Made by a program: the position numbers and the translations under genes. DNA of 64,000 nt from Lepas anatifera (Eukaryota; Arthropoda; Thecostraca; Lepadidae), in the NCBI GenBank assembly GCA_034440635.1, contig JAOTON010000205.1, forward strand, positions 1 to 64,000, written 5' to 3'. Positions within the stretch are counted from its first letter, which is position 1. Each line of letters begins with the position of its first letter. The notes beneath the pieces are model-generated. The model had not been told where the DNA came from. It made no database searches and saw only the letters and a program-made list of their open reading frames with translations. Below are positions 1-12,100 of the stretch, piece after piece.

Positions 1-1279
1 TGTGAGGTGATCTTGACATATAATCCCGGTTATATGGTGTTATGACTTCTACCACTCGGTCTCCAATGCAAGCTAACTGGTCCGACCGCGCGATTACGGC
101 GATCTCAAAATGCAGGTCCTGACTTCAAAAGCCTATAAGTCAAAACATTTTCGACTGATTTTCAGAAAACCTTCATCAAACGACGCGCTATTAAATTATG
201 TTTTAATGTAGCAAAGTATCGTCTTTCGGCGCTACGAGCGGTTCTCCGGCTATCTTGGAAAAACAGGTGGGGAGTGCGCGTGTTAAGGAGGAGCATTATG
301 GGTTACTTTCGCCAGAGCTATACACTTTTTCACTGGTTTCCCAGACAAAGCACGCTGATATTAAGCTATGTAGAAACATAAAATATGCTTTAAAGTGAAC
401 AATACTCCAGAAAATAAAAAAATCCTGAAAGTTTCATAACAGTGAAACACCTGTTTGTTGGAACACAATCGGGTGTATGTAACATCGTTTGGTTCTCATC
501 ACAACCCAAACAGAAGGGACGTCTTGTGTGGTGTCATATTTCTGTAGGCCAAGGTCAAAGGTTACGCCGGTACTGCACCCCCTCCCCAGTGGGTAACCAC
601 CTCAGGCGAGACACGCCGCTGATCAAACCGAGTGAAGCTGCGCTCTGATTGATGAGTGATGGTTCCTTGTTTCTCAAGTTATGAGCAGAATTAGTTGGTG
701 GTGATTGATGCCTGAACGACTTTTTTAAGTCCACTACTCTTTTACAGCCATACACAGTATATTGCATCAACACACTTAAACGTACAAGACAAGCATTTCA
801 GTAGCCCCATCGGATCACGTATCAGTCAGCCCCGGCGCGGGGCCCCTACGTAAGAAGTAGAAGATAGAAAGATGCTTCCAGCGCCTTTCAATCTGTGAAG
901 GGTGGAGGCGCGGTCAAACCCCAGGCGGCGATCGGTACGAAAAGAGCCCATGCAATGTCAGGTTAACTGCTAACGGCCCCCTCCTCCCTTAGATAGCCCG
1001 CACGAGCGGTTGTTGCTGAATATGGCTTGGGCCGAGATAAATGATCGGTCGGTATCCGCTTTATTTGCGTGTAAAGGAGCAGCCAGCTGAACAGCAGCGC
1101 CGCCCGCATTTCGCTGGGCTGCTGGTCGAACGGCTTCTGGGTGCTGCGTTTCTCGGCCAGAAATAGTCCTAAACTATTGACGTGAATGCGAAGATGACGC
1201 GTGGTGCAGGTGGGAGGGTTCCGCCAGAAGCTCAGGACGGGTGAACTAAATTAATGTCCTTGATATTCTCTCTCTCTCT

Positions 1280-1310
<31 letters not shown>

Positions 1311-2470
1311 GTAAGGGGTGAAGGATGGGATTCACGAGACATGCTTTATTAATAAAAAAATTTGGACGCCAGTGATTTAAAACCCTAGATAACCCCCGAA
1401 GTCCAAAAATTTCAGGTTGAAGAAAGCGTCCTATGTGGCCACAGAGGCAAAAGCATAAGCAATCGAAACGAATGCACCATCAGTAGAGGTAATTGTGAAT
1501 AGACGCTTCCTCCATCATGAGGAAAAACCCGGCATGGGTCGTTTCAGCAACTTGATGTTATTTCTGCTCCTTGAAATATTGTCTCCGTTTTAAGTCTCAC
1601 CGTTTGATGAGATAAATATTTGTTGGGGAGATGTTGTCAGATATGTTCGTTACATTGGCATTTTTGCCAGGACATAATTTCTCACAAGCAAGTGGGTCAT
1701 GTGGTTCACTGTGATTCTGGCACTTACATTGTCCCGGCATACCTATGCCGCAGTTCATGGGACCATCAGCTTACGGAACAGATACTCTATATTTTTGTCT
1801 GTGATGGAAAAGTTACACAAACCAATTACTATAGCAAAATCACTCCGGAGTGTCATTACGCGGAATAGTTTTAACGTCTTCAGTGCTCTTGTCACTGGTT
1901 CCTTGCCCTTTCACCAACCCGGTCAACAGAGGTTATGATACTGGCCGGATACGTGGCCGCCCAACATGCTCGTTTTCAGGGCTGTTTTTTTCGGAGGGGA
2001 GGTAAGCTTTAAGTTTTGACTACAGCACGAACAGTTATTGTTTTCCTTCTGGACTCAGCCTCCATCTTTTTAAGCACAATATAGAGTGTTGTCTTTACAC
2101 CTCACTCATCGCCGTGCTGAACGCGAGCTTGCTTAGCCTTCGACATTACCAAGCTCGAATCAACAAGACAAGCGAAGTATGAAAACAGCACTCCTTTTGG
2201 GTTTTGAAAAAGATGGCAGTTGAGTCCAGAAGAAGGCAGCAGCTATTCGTGCTGAAGTATTCGTTCTTATTACAGTTTGCCCCAGAAGTCAGTCCAGGCA
2301 CCGTGCGAGTCGGCCGGTCAGTGTCATCGCGCGTGTGAGCCGAGCTTGCAGCCATCCCAGGTGACTGGGAGATTATTTACGAAGCTGGCGAAGGGGGAAG
2401 GAGCAGATTATCAGTACTTTGCTGTGTTATCTGTAACTGAAGTGGATTAATTGATATTTTTGGCAGGTCC
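1..2470. other. No recognised gene
   Basis: No family was recognised. A GC-rich stretch at 1075-1170 stays open in several frames on both strands, but shows no convincing splice context or motif. It was checked as a possible 3' exon of the GPCR and gave no TM6 or TM7 signature. The only other structure is the CT microsatellite near 1290. Confidence 0.5.
1268..1311. repeat. (CT)n microsatellite
   Basis: About 44 bp of CT dinucleotides with a single CTGT interruption early in the run. Confidence 0.95.
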
Positions 2471-4260
2471 TTAACCCTCGCCCCAGTGAGGGACTTGGCA
2501 CACCTTATCCCTGATCGGTTTTTGCAACTTTTCCGAAAATTTATTGCTCCGGTCGTCTCAAGCTAGAGAACCAGGCTAGATCAAGTGACCGCACCTCCAA
2601 AAATTGAGCTAGGCTTGAGCTAGGACAGGGCGTCAAATCCTGCAGTTGGGTGGACTCGAGCCCACGACACCCTGCACATATAGAATGTCAGGCCAAACCA
2701 AGCTGGCCTACCGTACCACCAAGAATCCAAAAATGTGTCGGATTGGCATCACCCCAGGCAGGTTTTACCTATTACACACTGCACGCTGAAGAAAATAGCC
2801 CCGATCCGGTTTAGCCTGCTGCGCCAGTCCTGCTTGACCCCGTGAATCTGGGTAACTTCCAATAAAGGCAAGCCAGTCTCCTCGTACCCACCGACACATT
2901 GCCAAATGTTCGACAGAGTCAAGCATGGCTGGCTACTGGGCAAATTGGGCTGAATTTGCTATTGACGGTAAGTGGTTTAACTTTAATGCGTGCCTATCGA
3001 AGCGTGTCAATTTAGTGGAAGGAGGCACTTTGCAAGGATAAATCCCGAACAGAGTGATTGAGGGAATGTTCAATCGTTACAAATGACTTTCTATACCCGT
3101 TCAAGGTAAAAACGTGATCCTGTACGCCGGAAACACTCAATTTTAGAACTGAAAAACAAGCAGAAGAATAACATCCATTGGACCCGTAGGTATGCCAGTG
3201 GCCTGAAGCCTTTACTTGAAACCGATCACCTCCTTCGAATTTATTTTCCGCGCCGAGCACGCTTCTGCGGTACCGTACTTAGACTCTTCTCCGGCTTTTC
3301 ACCTCACGCCAATCCCCGGATAACAGAAAAAACAATTCGATACCTTTATTCGCAATTGCATTTTCACCAGAAAAACATGGTTGAAAGAAACACTGAAATC
3401 GAACAATTTTTGCGGTGTTAAATTTAAATGACGGATATCCCGGCACCGCCTGGGCTCCTTTCATACACACCACCGGCTGGGAGGTCCGATCGATTCCCCC
3501 TACAGCCTTGGGAACCGGGACTGATACGGGAAAAATGGCACGGCGCTGAAAGCGTCTTACCGTCTTCTACTCTGCAGCCGAGTCTGAACCATATCCATTG
3601 ACCCATGACATCACAGTGGGTCAAAATGGGCCAAACTAGACCCATTTAGAACATTCCTTTTAACTCCGAAACCATTAGACCTAGAACAAAAAGACACCAA
3701 TGTGTTTGCCTTGACCCAAGAATTTAAACGATATGCGGCATGAGCTTTCAAGGTCAAACCATGAGATTGACCTTAGGTCAAGGTCAAATAATGACCTTTT
3801 AAGATCATGCTGTATATCGTTAGAATTCTTGGGTCATTCTCATAACTATGATACCAAATTTACAACTGTATCTAGTTTCGTTTAAAAGTTATAGACACAA
3901 GCAGTTCTGAAAATTGTGATCTGTGATGACCTCTCGTGACCTTAGTATTGGCTTGATCTCAAAAAAATTACAGAATGCGGATATTTAGTTCCATGAACTT
4001 TCGAATGCTATTTTGAAACTTGATCTATCTCCTCTAGAAGCCGAGTTACACACAGGTTTTGTCAGTCTCATTTTTAGAAGACCAGAAACGTCTTACATGG
4101 GCTTAGAAATGGCGTCATAACTCATTGATGTGACCTGACCGGATAAAAATTCTGTCATAAGCTGTCAAATTGATCACCCTACAGGTATTCAAAGCGACGT
4201 GCGTTTCATTCAAATTTCCTCGAAATCATTTGCGAAAAACCGAGGGTGGGGGGAAGGGTC
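2471..4260. mobile_element. Diverged AGGTCA-rich TTAA element (family B), probable
   Basis: The left edge TTAACCCTCGCCCC at 2471-2484 is the same as the ends of the better preserved copies at 28283 and 52420. The interior at 3690-3970 has the same dense AGGTCA/TGACCT words. The right edge is not clear; GC-rich sequence near 4240-4260 may mark it. A tRNA-like segment (2636-2725, minus) seems to be inserted. The long span compared with about 1.03 kb for intact copies suggests further insertions. Confidence 0.45.
2636..2725 (-). repeat. tRNA-derived segment (SINE head or tRNA relic)
   Basis: On the minus strand a B-box-like GGGCTCGAGTCCACCC is preceded by about 50 nt of tRNA-like spacing with a weak A box. 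No clean cloverleaf could be folded by eye, so a SINE head or decayed tRNA is more likely than a functional tRNA. Confidence 0.4.
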
Positions 4261-5032
4261 CGATCGTATACCCAGGCGGTGAAGGGATATTATTTTAGGA
4301 GCATGACGCATCGCATTTTTTTATTCTATGTATAATCTACTAGGCGGTGCCATAATTTACAATAGCCTTAAGAGGCTTTGAAATGTCTTTCATTGCGCAG
4401 CAAATGCACTCAAGGAAAAGGCAGCACTAAATGCAGCTGTAGTTACTCTCCAGAATGGCTGCCGCCCCGAGAGGTCCAGTGATTCCTGATTCTGGTCAAA
4501 CACAAAATAATCAAACCTATACGGATATAGGGTAGAGTGGGGTAACGCGCCCACCTGGGTAAGACGCCTACTAGCATCTACAGACTGATGTAGGAGCTGG
4601 AGCCTACATCTATTATTTTTTCTGGTTGCGATCTTTCTGATTTGGTCCTGAGCGTGTTTGGACGCGCCTGGTCTGCTCCAGTAATTTTCAGCAAACATTT
4701 GTTGTTTTTGCCCCTCCGGATATAAAAACAAGCTATCTTAAAGTTGCGATTGTACTGTATGCGATTTAGATGCACTCACGGCAATTTGTGAGGCTGAAAC
4801 AGCGAGTTTGTGCCACATTTTGAAAGCCACTATGCGGCATGGAAACGCCGCAGAATTGAGTAATATTTGTTGCGACGCTGCCGTTGTTACGTGGGTAAGA
4901 CGCCCATGTGTAGTGCGGAGTAAGACGCCCCAGGCGCCTTACCTCAATATTTGGTAGGAGTTTTACCCAAATGGATGGGTGTGTCCTTAGGATAGGTAGG
5001 AAATGGAGGTAGGGCTGCTATTACTATTACCA

Positions 5033-5060
5033 CCATCACGACCACTACTGGTCGTGATGG
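5033..5060. other. Perfect 12-bp hairpin
   Basis: CCATCACGACCA, loop CTAC, then TGGTCGTGATGG. It lies inside the family G element. There is no T-run after it and no known role; it may be a relic of an insertion. Confidence 0.8.
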
Positions 5061-6000
5061 CGAAGTAGGTTGGGTTAGAAACAAATCACCGTAACAGAAG
5101 ACATTGAGTTTCAAATATTAGTTCCTATAGCAAACAGGAAAGTTTTTCGCGTTTCCTCTCATTTGGTAATCTTGAAGGGTGGTCTTAAATCACTGAGGGA
5201 TCCAAATGGGGCTAAAGGGCCGTGGCCCACACCAGAGCCTGAAAAGTATATTTTCCCCCTCAAGGCCAAATTTTGGCCGTTTTTTCGTAAAAATACTACG
5301 TTTTCGAGATTTCTTCACGATTTACCCCACCCCCCCGAAACGTTGGTTTGGCCCCTACAAAAGTTGCTCCTGGATCCGCCGATGTATTAAATACCTACCT
5401 TCGTCATGGATCTGCTCGAAGCACTGTTTGCATATGGCGATCCCGAACCATCATCGTCGTTAACTACGTTTTCCAGATTATACATTCCCATCCTAATCTT
5501 ACCTTGACATCCTGTTCCAGAATATGGGAAGACGTACCGAAGAAGAACCACTTGCGGGCAGAATGAACCGGAGGCGCTTTAATGTGCTTTGCGCCCCTAA
5601 AATATGTTGGGGCTCTATCTTAAATTGCTTTCGCGTTTTCCGTTGATAGGTAAAAAGCCTACCTGCTTATTTTTGCTGTGTCGGGCCTTAATGCCTCGAA
5701 TAACTTGCCCACTTTGTCACAACATTATCGTAAAGCGTAATCACAACAATGTTCCCACTTGTTCATGTAACGAGATACAGTATGCGCTGGGTGTTATATG
5801 ACGGCGTGTTATCCCGGGGCTAGGGCGTTTTACCCCGCTATCGGGGCAAAACGCCTTTTACATGGTCTCAAGAAAAAACAAATTTCGCACACTTCGCATA
5901 GTTCTAGAGTCCCAAATTTCTATCCGAGTGTAGACAAAAGATCACAGAACTTAACGAAGAAAACATGACGCAATTCCATCCAGGCAGGATTGGTACAGAC

Positions 6001-7867
6001 CAGAGTTGTGCGACTCGCGAGTCAGAGTCGGAGTTTAACTCAAATTCCGACTCATTCGACTCTGAGATGAGTTGGGTTGAGTCGAAAAATTAGACAAGTG
6101 AGTTGAGTTGAGTTTAGTCGGTTCACAACACATCAATGAGTTGAGTTGATTTGAGTTGTGAAGACAGCGAGTCAAATGAGTTGACGAAAAAAGTTGGCTC
6201 AACAGGTAAACATGTTGTCAAGTAAGTGTCTGAATTTGTTTACCTTTTGTAAACCTCCTTTAACCTCCTTTAAAACATTTTCCCCAGTGTTTCAATTGTT
6301 TAAATCAAAGTTTAGATTTGTTTCAATAAACCAATAATTATATGGTTCAATTGCTTATTTTAAAGGCCCATCCGGTCTGAAGGAATCCCTAGGCACGAAT
6401 AATACATACACTAAAAAATTAAACAGGTTCCTATCACTGGCTTTAAAGTGGTGGAACGCACTACAAAATACATTTCAAAACTCTAAAAACTTCTCATCTT
6501 CAATATTTAATATTACTTATTTACTTTAAACACTCCAACAACCAACACGCGTCGTCGTCGCTGATTGTTGTCGTCAGTGGTGGTTTTCTGAGAATAGTGT
6601 GCGCCATTGCTGTCTTTGAAAAACAAATTCAGCCGAGTATGGGTTCAAGCTTAAATAGCCTCAAGGCAAAATGTAAATATCACGTCATAGTTCATGAAGT
6701 AATGCAAATATTTATATGCCTACATGCTACATTTATTATTTTGTCCTAAATGCGCCGTCTGTCGCCACCCTTTTGATTTTACCTATTAATAGCAAATACT
6801 GCTATTAGCATTGAAAAATTGGACCTTTGATTCGACAAAAATGTTGAGATGTCTTTATTGCAACAATCAGAGGAATTATTTCTTGCTACTGTTTTTGTCT
6901 GATCAGAGACCCTTACTTGGCATCTGTGTATATTTGGATAGCTATAATACATTAGCAATTTTCTATGAAATCGTTCTCCAATTTTACTTGAAGAGCGATA
7001 GGTATGTATTTTATTAGAGGTTCTGACTGAAGTTGAAAATTTGATTGGGCTTAAAATATGAATATATTTAAATCCAACACATCAACGTTGATAGAATTTT
7101 CATTGCTATTGTCCTTTTGTCATATATGGTATACTTTTCCTGGGGTTTGCTGTAATTCTGATAATTAGCAATTGCAACTAGGTAATTATTGCTTAAATTT
7201 TGATAAAACTCTTGAGATATAAATTCTAATTTATAAAAATTACCTAGCCTCATTCTTTAACAGAAAAAGCAATACCTATACTGTCCCTACAAATCAAAAT
7301 ACAGTTTATATCATGTTCTTTTAGCTTGAATCTTTTTTGGCAGTATGGAGGCTCAATTTGTTTTGCCTGGTTTGGTGTAACCTTAGCGCTTTTAGCGTCC
7401 TTTCCATTTCATTTACTTAGTTTTATATGCAATGCTCCTTTTAGAAGTAATTGCAGCATGTGGTAGCTTTTTTGGGCAGTGACAGTCTGGAAGAATTAAT
7501 AAGTTATTCATGGTTGCGTGGCAATTCTTAACCAATATTTGAATGCCAATTAATCAATTTTGCTACCATTAATCTTCTGTTTCATATCAAACTTTCTGAA
7601 CAGCTTGATTTTTGCTGGTTTATTGATTTATTTTTTTATATTTATATATTTATCATGTATTTATTTCATTTTGCAAATGAGTCGAAGTTTGAGTTAAGTT
7701 GAGTCGTGAGTTGAGTCAGGGTTGAGTCAGATGAATTTAGCCATGAGTCAGAGTTGAATCGACTCACTGAACTCTTGATCATAAGTTGAGTCGGAGTTGA
7801 GTCAACTGCTCTCAGCACTTGAGTTGAGTTGAGTCGACTCAAAAAAAATTTGAAACGCACAACTCTG
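6001..7867. mobile_element. hAT-like element (family F) with GAGTC-rich ends, nested in G
   Basis: Starts CAGAGTTGTGCG and ends with the exact complement CGCACAACTCTG. It is flanked by a perfect 8-bp duplication GTACAGAC (5993-6000 and 7868-7875). The first and last 200 bp are packed with GAGTC/GAGTTGAGTC words in opposite orientation, i.e. subterminal inverted repeats. The middle is AT-rich without a long frame. The 8-bp duplication and the CA start fit the hAT superfamily; it is non-autonomous. Confidence 0.85.
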
Positions 7868-7879
7868 GTACAGACACAT

Positions 7880-7962
7880 TCTTTAACCTCCCTTAACGTA
7901 TGCGTACCTCCCTTAACGTATGCGTAACCTCCCTTAACTTCATCCCTTAACGTATGCGTCTT
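7880..7962. repeat. Short tandem repeat CCTCCCTTAACGTATGCGT
   Basis: About four imperfect copies just inside the right end of the family G element. The corresponding sequence in inverse orientation is near 40503-40520, so the repeat belongs to the element rather than to the host site. Confidence 0.8.
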
Positions 7963-7976
7963 ACCCCACTCTACCC

Positions 7977-8784
7977 TAATTTCTGAAGGACTTCCAGGAA
8001 CAGAACTGACTGCACGGGGCCACTCAAGTGGAATGTGCTTAAGACAGGAGGCAAACTTCAAGCGACAGTATCCTCACACTCCATTACCCACCGATGCGGA
8101 AAATTGAATTGTCTCCGCTTAGTCAAGTATTTCCGACTAGAACACCGCCTGGCTGGGATTTCGAGAAATCCAATAGGAACAGCAGCTCTAGAGCTACACC
8201 AAATAGCCGAGGCCATTAGCTTAGCTCAATACGTTCAACTTCGGCGAATGGCCCCGGGGCTCATCTTCAAGAACTGTTGCTTTCCGATTATTGCCAGCTT
8301 TTTCAATTGCCACTTCTGGGTGAGACGATAACAGCTGGCCCGCTGGCAAACACCTGACCACTCCCTCTCATCTGGCATTCACTACAGTGAGCTGGCATTC
8401 TGCAGGTTTATAAAGCCACACTTGTCTAGCTAACTTACAGCGGCCGAAACCGGCGTATTTCTGGCAAGTTCTAACAAACGCACCATCCACAGATGAAATA
8501 TTGATATTTTCAGCTCGGTTCTAGAGTCGGCCGCTGTCGCGGCAGCAAAAGTGGAGAGATTTATTCCACTTGAGCGCATCTGCGATTCGCTCGACTGACA
8601 GGAACGCGCTCCGTCTGTTTTTGTGGTTGCAACTGCAAGTCAACATCGTTTCAGTCAGCCGCGGCGATCATTTGCGGAGACTGCAGAATAGCCAATTTCC
8701 AGACACTGCTGAATATCGAATCTCCCTAAAATCCTTTGAAACTGCGAAATAAAAGTGAAAAAGTGAAAAAAGTGAAACAGAAAC
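7977..8784. other. No recognised gene
   Basis: Open frames of up to about 100 codons occur but show no recognisable family or good splice context. Sequence is of mixed composition. Confidence 0.5.
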
Positions 8785-9135
8785 CGCCCCAGTAGCTCAG
8801 TTGGTAGAGCGTTGGGTTCCGACCCGCTGCTCGGAAGCATGCAGTGGCAGTGCATGTCCAGGCTTGGGATCAGTTCCCCTGAGACGCTCCGGCGCTCAAT
8901 AGTTTGCCCGACGTAGGTCGGCTGGCAACCGACTGGTGAGAGGGTTACCTGAGCGGGGCGGCCGTCCCTGTGCTTTGTGGGACGTTAAACTTTGGCTTCT
9001 AAATTATCCCTTCATTGTGGGAGTTACTCGTTCGGGTGGTGGGGTCGGGGTCTCCGTGACAAGTCCCTTGGGGACTTTAGTGAGACTCCGACTCCAGCAC
9101 CCGTACTGGGAGCATGTTGGACAAAATTTAGAAAG
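8785..9135 (+). repeat. tRNA-derived SINE, copy 1
   Basis: The head carries a canonical pol III A box (TAGCTCAGTTGG) and a degenerate B box (GGGATCAGTTCCCCT). It is followed by the shared body GACGTAGGTCGGCTGGCAAC and GCGGGGCGGCCGTCCCTGTG, and by a tail ending near TGGACAAAATTTAGAAAG. Five copies of this family are in the window. The tRNA part has lost cloverleaf pairing, so it is a SINE and not a tRNA gene. Confidence 0.9.
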
Positions 9136-12100
9136 AAGTAAAATGAGGTCATGAAAATATGAAAACAGAAACACTTGATTTGGAACAGAAGTACAGAATT
9201 ATTGCGAGTATGCACGTGCGAATGCTCAGGCTGCTTTGCTTTTATTCTGCATGTAAAACCCTGCCATTTTCAGCTTCAGCTCCCGTCAAATGAACAGGGC
9301 AGAGCTTGGACAAAATTATGTTTTTCCTGATGGGTACAAATTTTTACTTATAGGCAAAGAAGTTTCCTCATAAAACTAACCTAAGAGTTTTATGGGAAAG
9401 AAAATATTTGTCTTCAGCATACAGCAGGGGTATGATAGGGACCATTTTATGATACCTTACTTGATTGAAGGAATTGTTTTCATCTCAAGAGATAACCGTC
9501 TCGGTTTTCAAAATATTAAATCTTCTGGTGCCAGGGATTCTCCCCAACTACGTTGGCAATATCTGGCCTCCTCTGACCTTTGTGAAGGGAATACACAGTA
9601 TTCAACATCAGAAACTAAGAGTGGAATGCAGATAGCCGGTCTTTAAATGGGACCAAGCTGGAAGTCTGACAACTTCACGCCCTGCTGGGAAAAGGATACA
9701 CGAATACCGGCGCGCCGATCTCCGGTCCAACTTGCATTCGCGGAAAATGCTGACGGCCCACTACGGTTTATGAGAAATAGCCAAAGATTCCAACGGATTA
9801 GTTATCTTAAATAAGGTTGAAAAAGTCAAATAGTCAAAAGATTTTTCGAATTATCGGATGTATTAAGATTTTGAAGAAGCATCTTCTGTCGCTCTGCATA
9901 GTTTCAATGTTCAAGGTCTGTTGCGATGCCCGGTTGAAAAGTTGGTGGGATTGCCACCCTTGTGGCGCCTGTACTGCAGTCAGTTGTATTTGAAGGGCGT
10001 TAAGGGCGCCTGGTGTCCACACGTGGGGCGACTCCACGGCCTAAGTGTGATAACTGCCCTCTTTGCCTCCTTTTTATTCGTACAAGGCGGGGGGCTAGGA
10101 CTTCCTGATGCGCAAGTTAAATTTAGTGGTGATTTTGGTTGAAGAAGAAAAGAAAAAACAAAGAATCACACCTTTCATCAACCAGAGTTACCGCAAAAAA
10201 ATATTGTGACGTGAACCTTTGATCAACTTCATAGGTCATACAGAAAAGAAACATAAAAAACTTCAGTAACACACTGCCTGGACGCCTGCGGTGAAACATC
10301 GGGAGACAATGTATGTACCTATGTAAAATAAAATCAACCGCAGCCATGTCACTCCTGACGTGAGTTCAAATTTCCTTCCATTCCCATTTGGACCATAAAT
10401 TTCAGCCGACATCCGTGACGCGCGGTGAGCCGACTCGTCGAATCAGGGAGCGCAGACAGCGGGACTCGAAGCTTCTCAGCGGACAGTACATTCGGCTCCG
10501 TCCTCGCCTCGGAAGGCGTCTGTCACTGTCACCACTAGTTTGCCCCGCACAGGAAGAGACCGCTGCTAATAATAGAAGCCGACATGTGAAATGACAGCAG
10601 AGACAGTTTCAGAACGCTCTATCCAACATTATTACACATTTCGTGGTTGTAAGTTGTTTAATGAAATGTAGATGGGATTGCGGCGTCTCTTGCAATCAAC
10701 ATAAACGCAATCAACCCGAAGGATCAATACTGTCCGCCAATGCATTCTGAGCATTCTCAGGTCCATTGGAGATTCAAATCATAGGGATTTTTTCGGTTTC
10801 GCGATCCATGAATTTTCCGAGCCACAGAGCAATCACACAAATCTGGTGCGATGTCCCGACAGCGCGACACTCTATCATTCGTGAAACGAACATGGGTTAT
10901 GGCTTATGGAGCACAGCTCTCGAGGCTTCCATGTCAAACGATATTTTCTCGGTGGAAAGAGCTGAACTCCCTCCAACATAAGCCAGCGCTTTGGATAGTG
11001 ACATTATTTTATCAAATGTATTGTTATGGTTGGCTCAACAAAAATAAAAGGAAACATTTAAAGCTTTACCGCCACTCGGATAATTTCGTCCTCTAGCTGA
11101 CCACAAATTATGGTGTAAATTCGTGGATATACCTGTGGAATTTAATTATTGCTGAGCAGGCATCCAGCGACCGCCAGCTCTCCCTACTTATGGATAAACT
11201 TTGACATATATGAGCGGCTCGACACGGCCCGGCCGAACCGTCACGCTAACAATAAACTTATATCTCTGAAAGACATACCCTGACGGGATCTTCGCCATTT
11301 CATTATCTGATCAATGCAGTTATTGACTGGACAATCCAGAGATGGGTGGGGTGCTGGCGAAGCTCGTGACAAGTGCAAAAGCGGAGACACGCTAGATCGT
11401 GAAATTGCTGTCATCTTTTATGCCGTAGCTCAGTTTTGACTCATCTGAAGACGATCAAACTTGGTCTGCAGGGAGCCTAAATGCTATAAGCTGAAGGGTG
11501 AAGGTCAATTTAAACCCAGGTGAAATCGCGTGCACACGCGTGCATGGGAAAGGAGCGGGCATGTGTTCACCCCATGGTATAATTTAGAAACTATTAACCC
11601 ATTTGTGATGAAATTTACGGCGAATATTCGGCCTCGTCAAAGACTAAGACACCATTGGCTACATTTAAGATCTTACGCCATGTGCGCATCCCTCTTCGAT
11701 ATCTCAGGAAATACTGGCTCGTTTCCACTCGAATTTGGTATCTGTATTTTCACCAACAAGACATGGCTGAGATTGCAATTATTACCACTGGGGCCTGCAT
11801 GACTTGCGCACGTGCACGCCCCTTTAATAATTGAATTTTGAAATTTACGGGAAAATTCAAGGATGTGCCACGATATCCCAAGCAGATGTTGTCGCTTGAA
11901 TTTTGTTTTGAAATATTTTCATAATCGGGTTATACGGTGGACAAAAATCACGTGGTCACGCCCATTTACCATTAACAGACAGCTTCTCCGAGGAAGGGAA
12001 TACAGTCCTAAATTTTAGTGGTTTGCCCATTACTCCAAAACTATGGGTTGTAGCGACACAAAGTTTCACTACATGGTGCAGAGTCAAACGTCGCACTCTA

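Larger units (their letters stand above)
4530..7976. mobile_element. TA-flanked DNA element (family G) with GGGTAGAGTGGGG termini
   Basis: Terminal inverted repeats GGGTAGAGTGGGGTAA at 4530 and the complementary TTACCCCACTCTACCC ending at 7976, each flanked by TA. This would fit a TA target duplication as in Tc1/mariner-like elements. The phrase TAAGACGCC and its complement recur inside (4560, 4890-4940, 5800-5870, 7930-7960). No transposase frame was seen. About half the length is a later insertion (6001-7867). Part of the right half recurs in inverse orientation at 40489-40700, supporting a repeat family. Confidence 0.75.

Noticed and set aside
1060..1170. GC-rich open segment as the last GPCR exon
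   Set aside because: Neither strand shows TM6 CWxP or TM7 NPxxY patterns, and no fitting acceptor phase was seen.
8785..8860. Functional tRNA gene
   Set aside because: A and B boxes are present, but acceptor and anticodon stems do not pair, and the same unit with the same body recurs five times, so it is a SINE.
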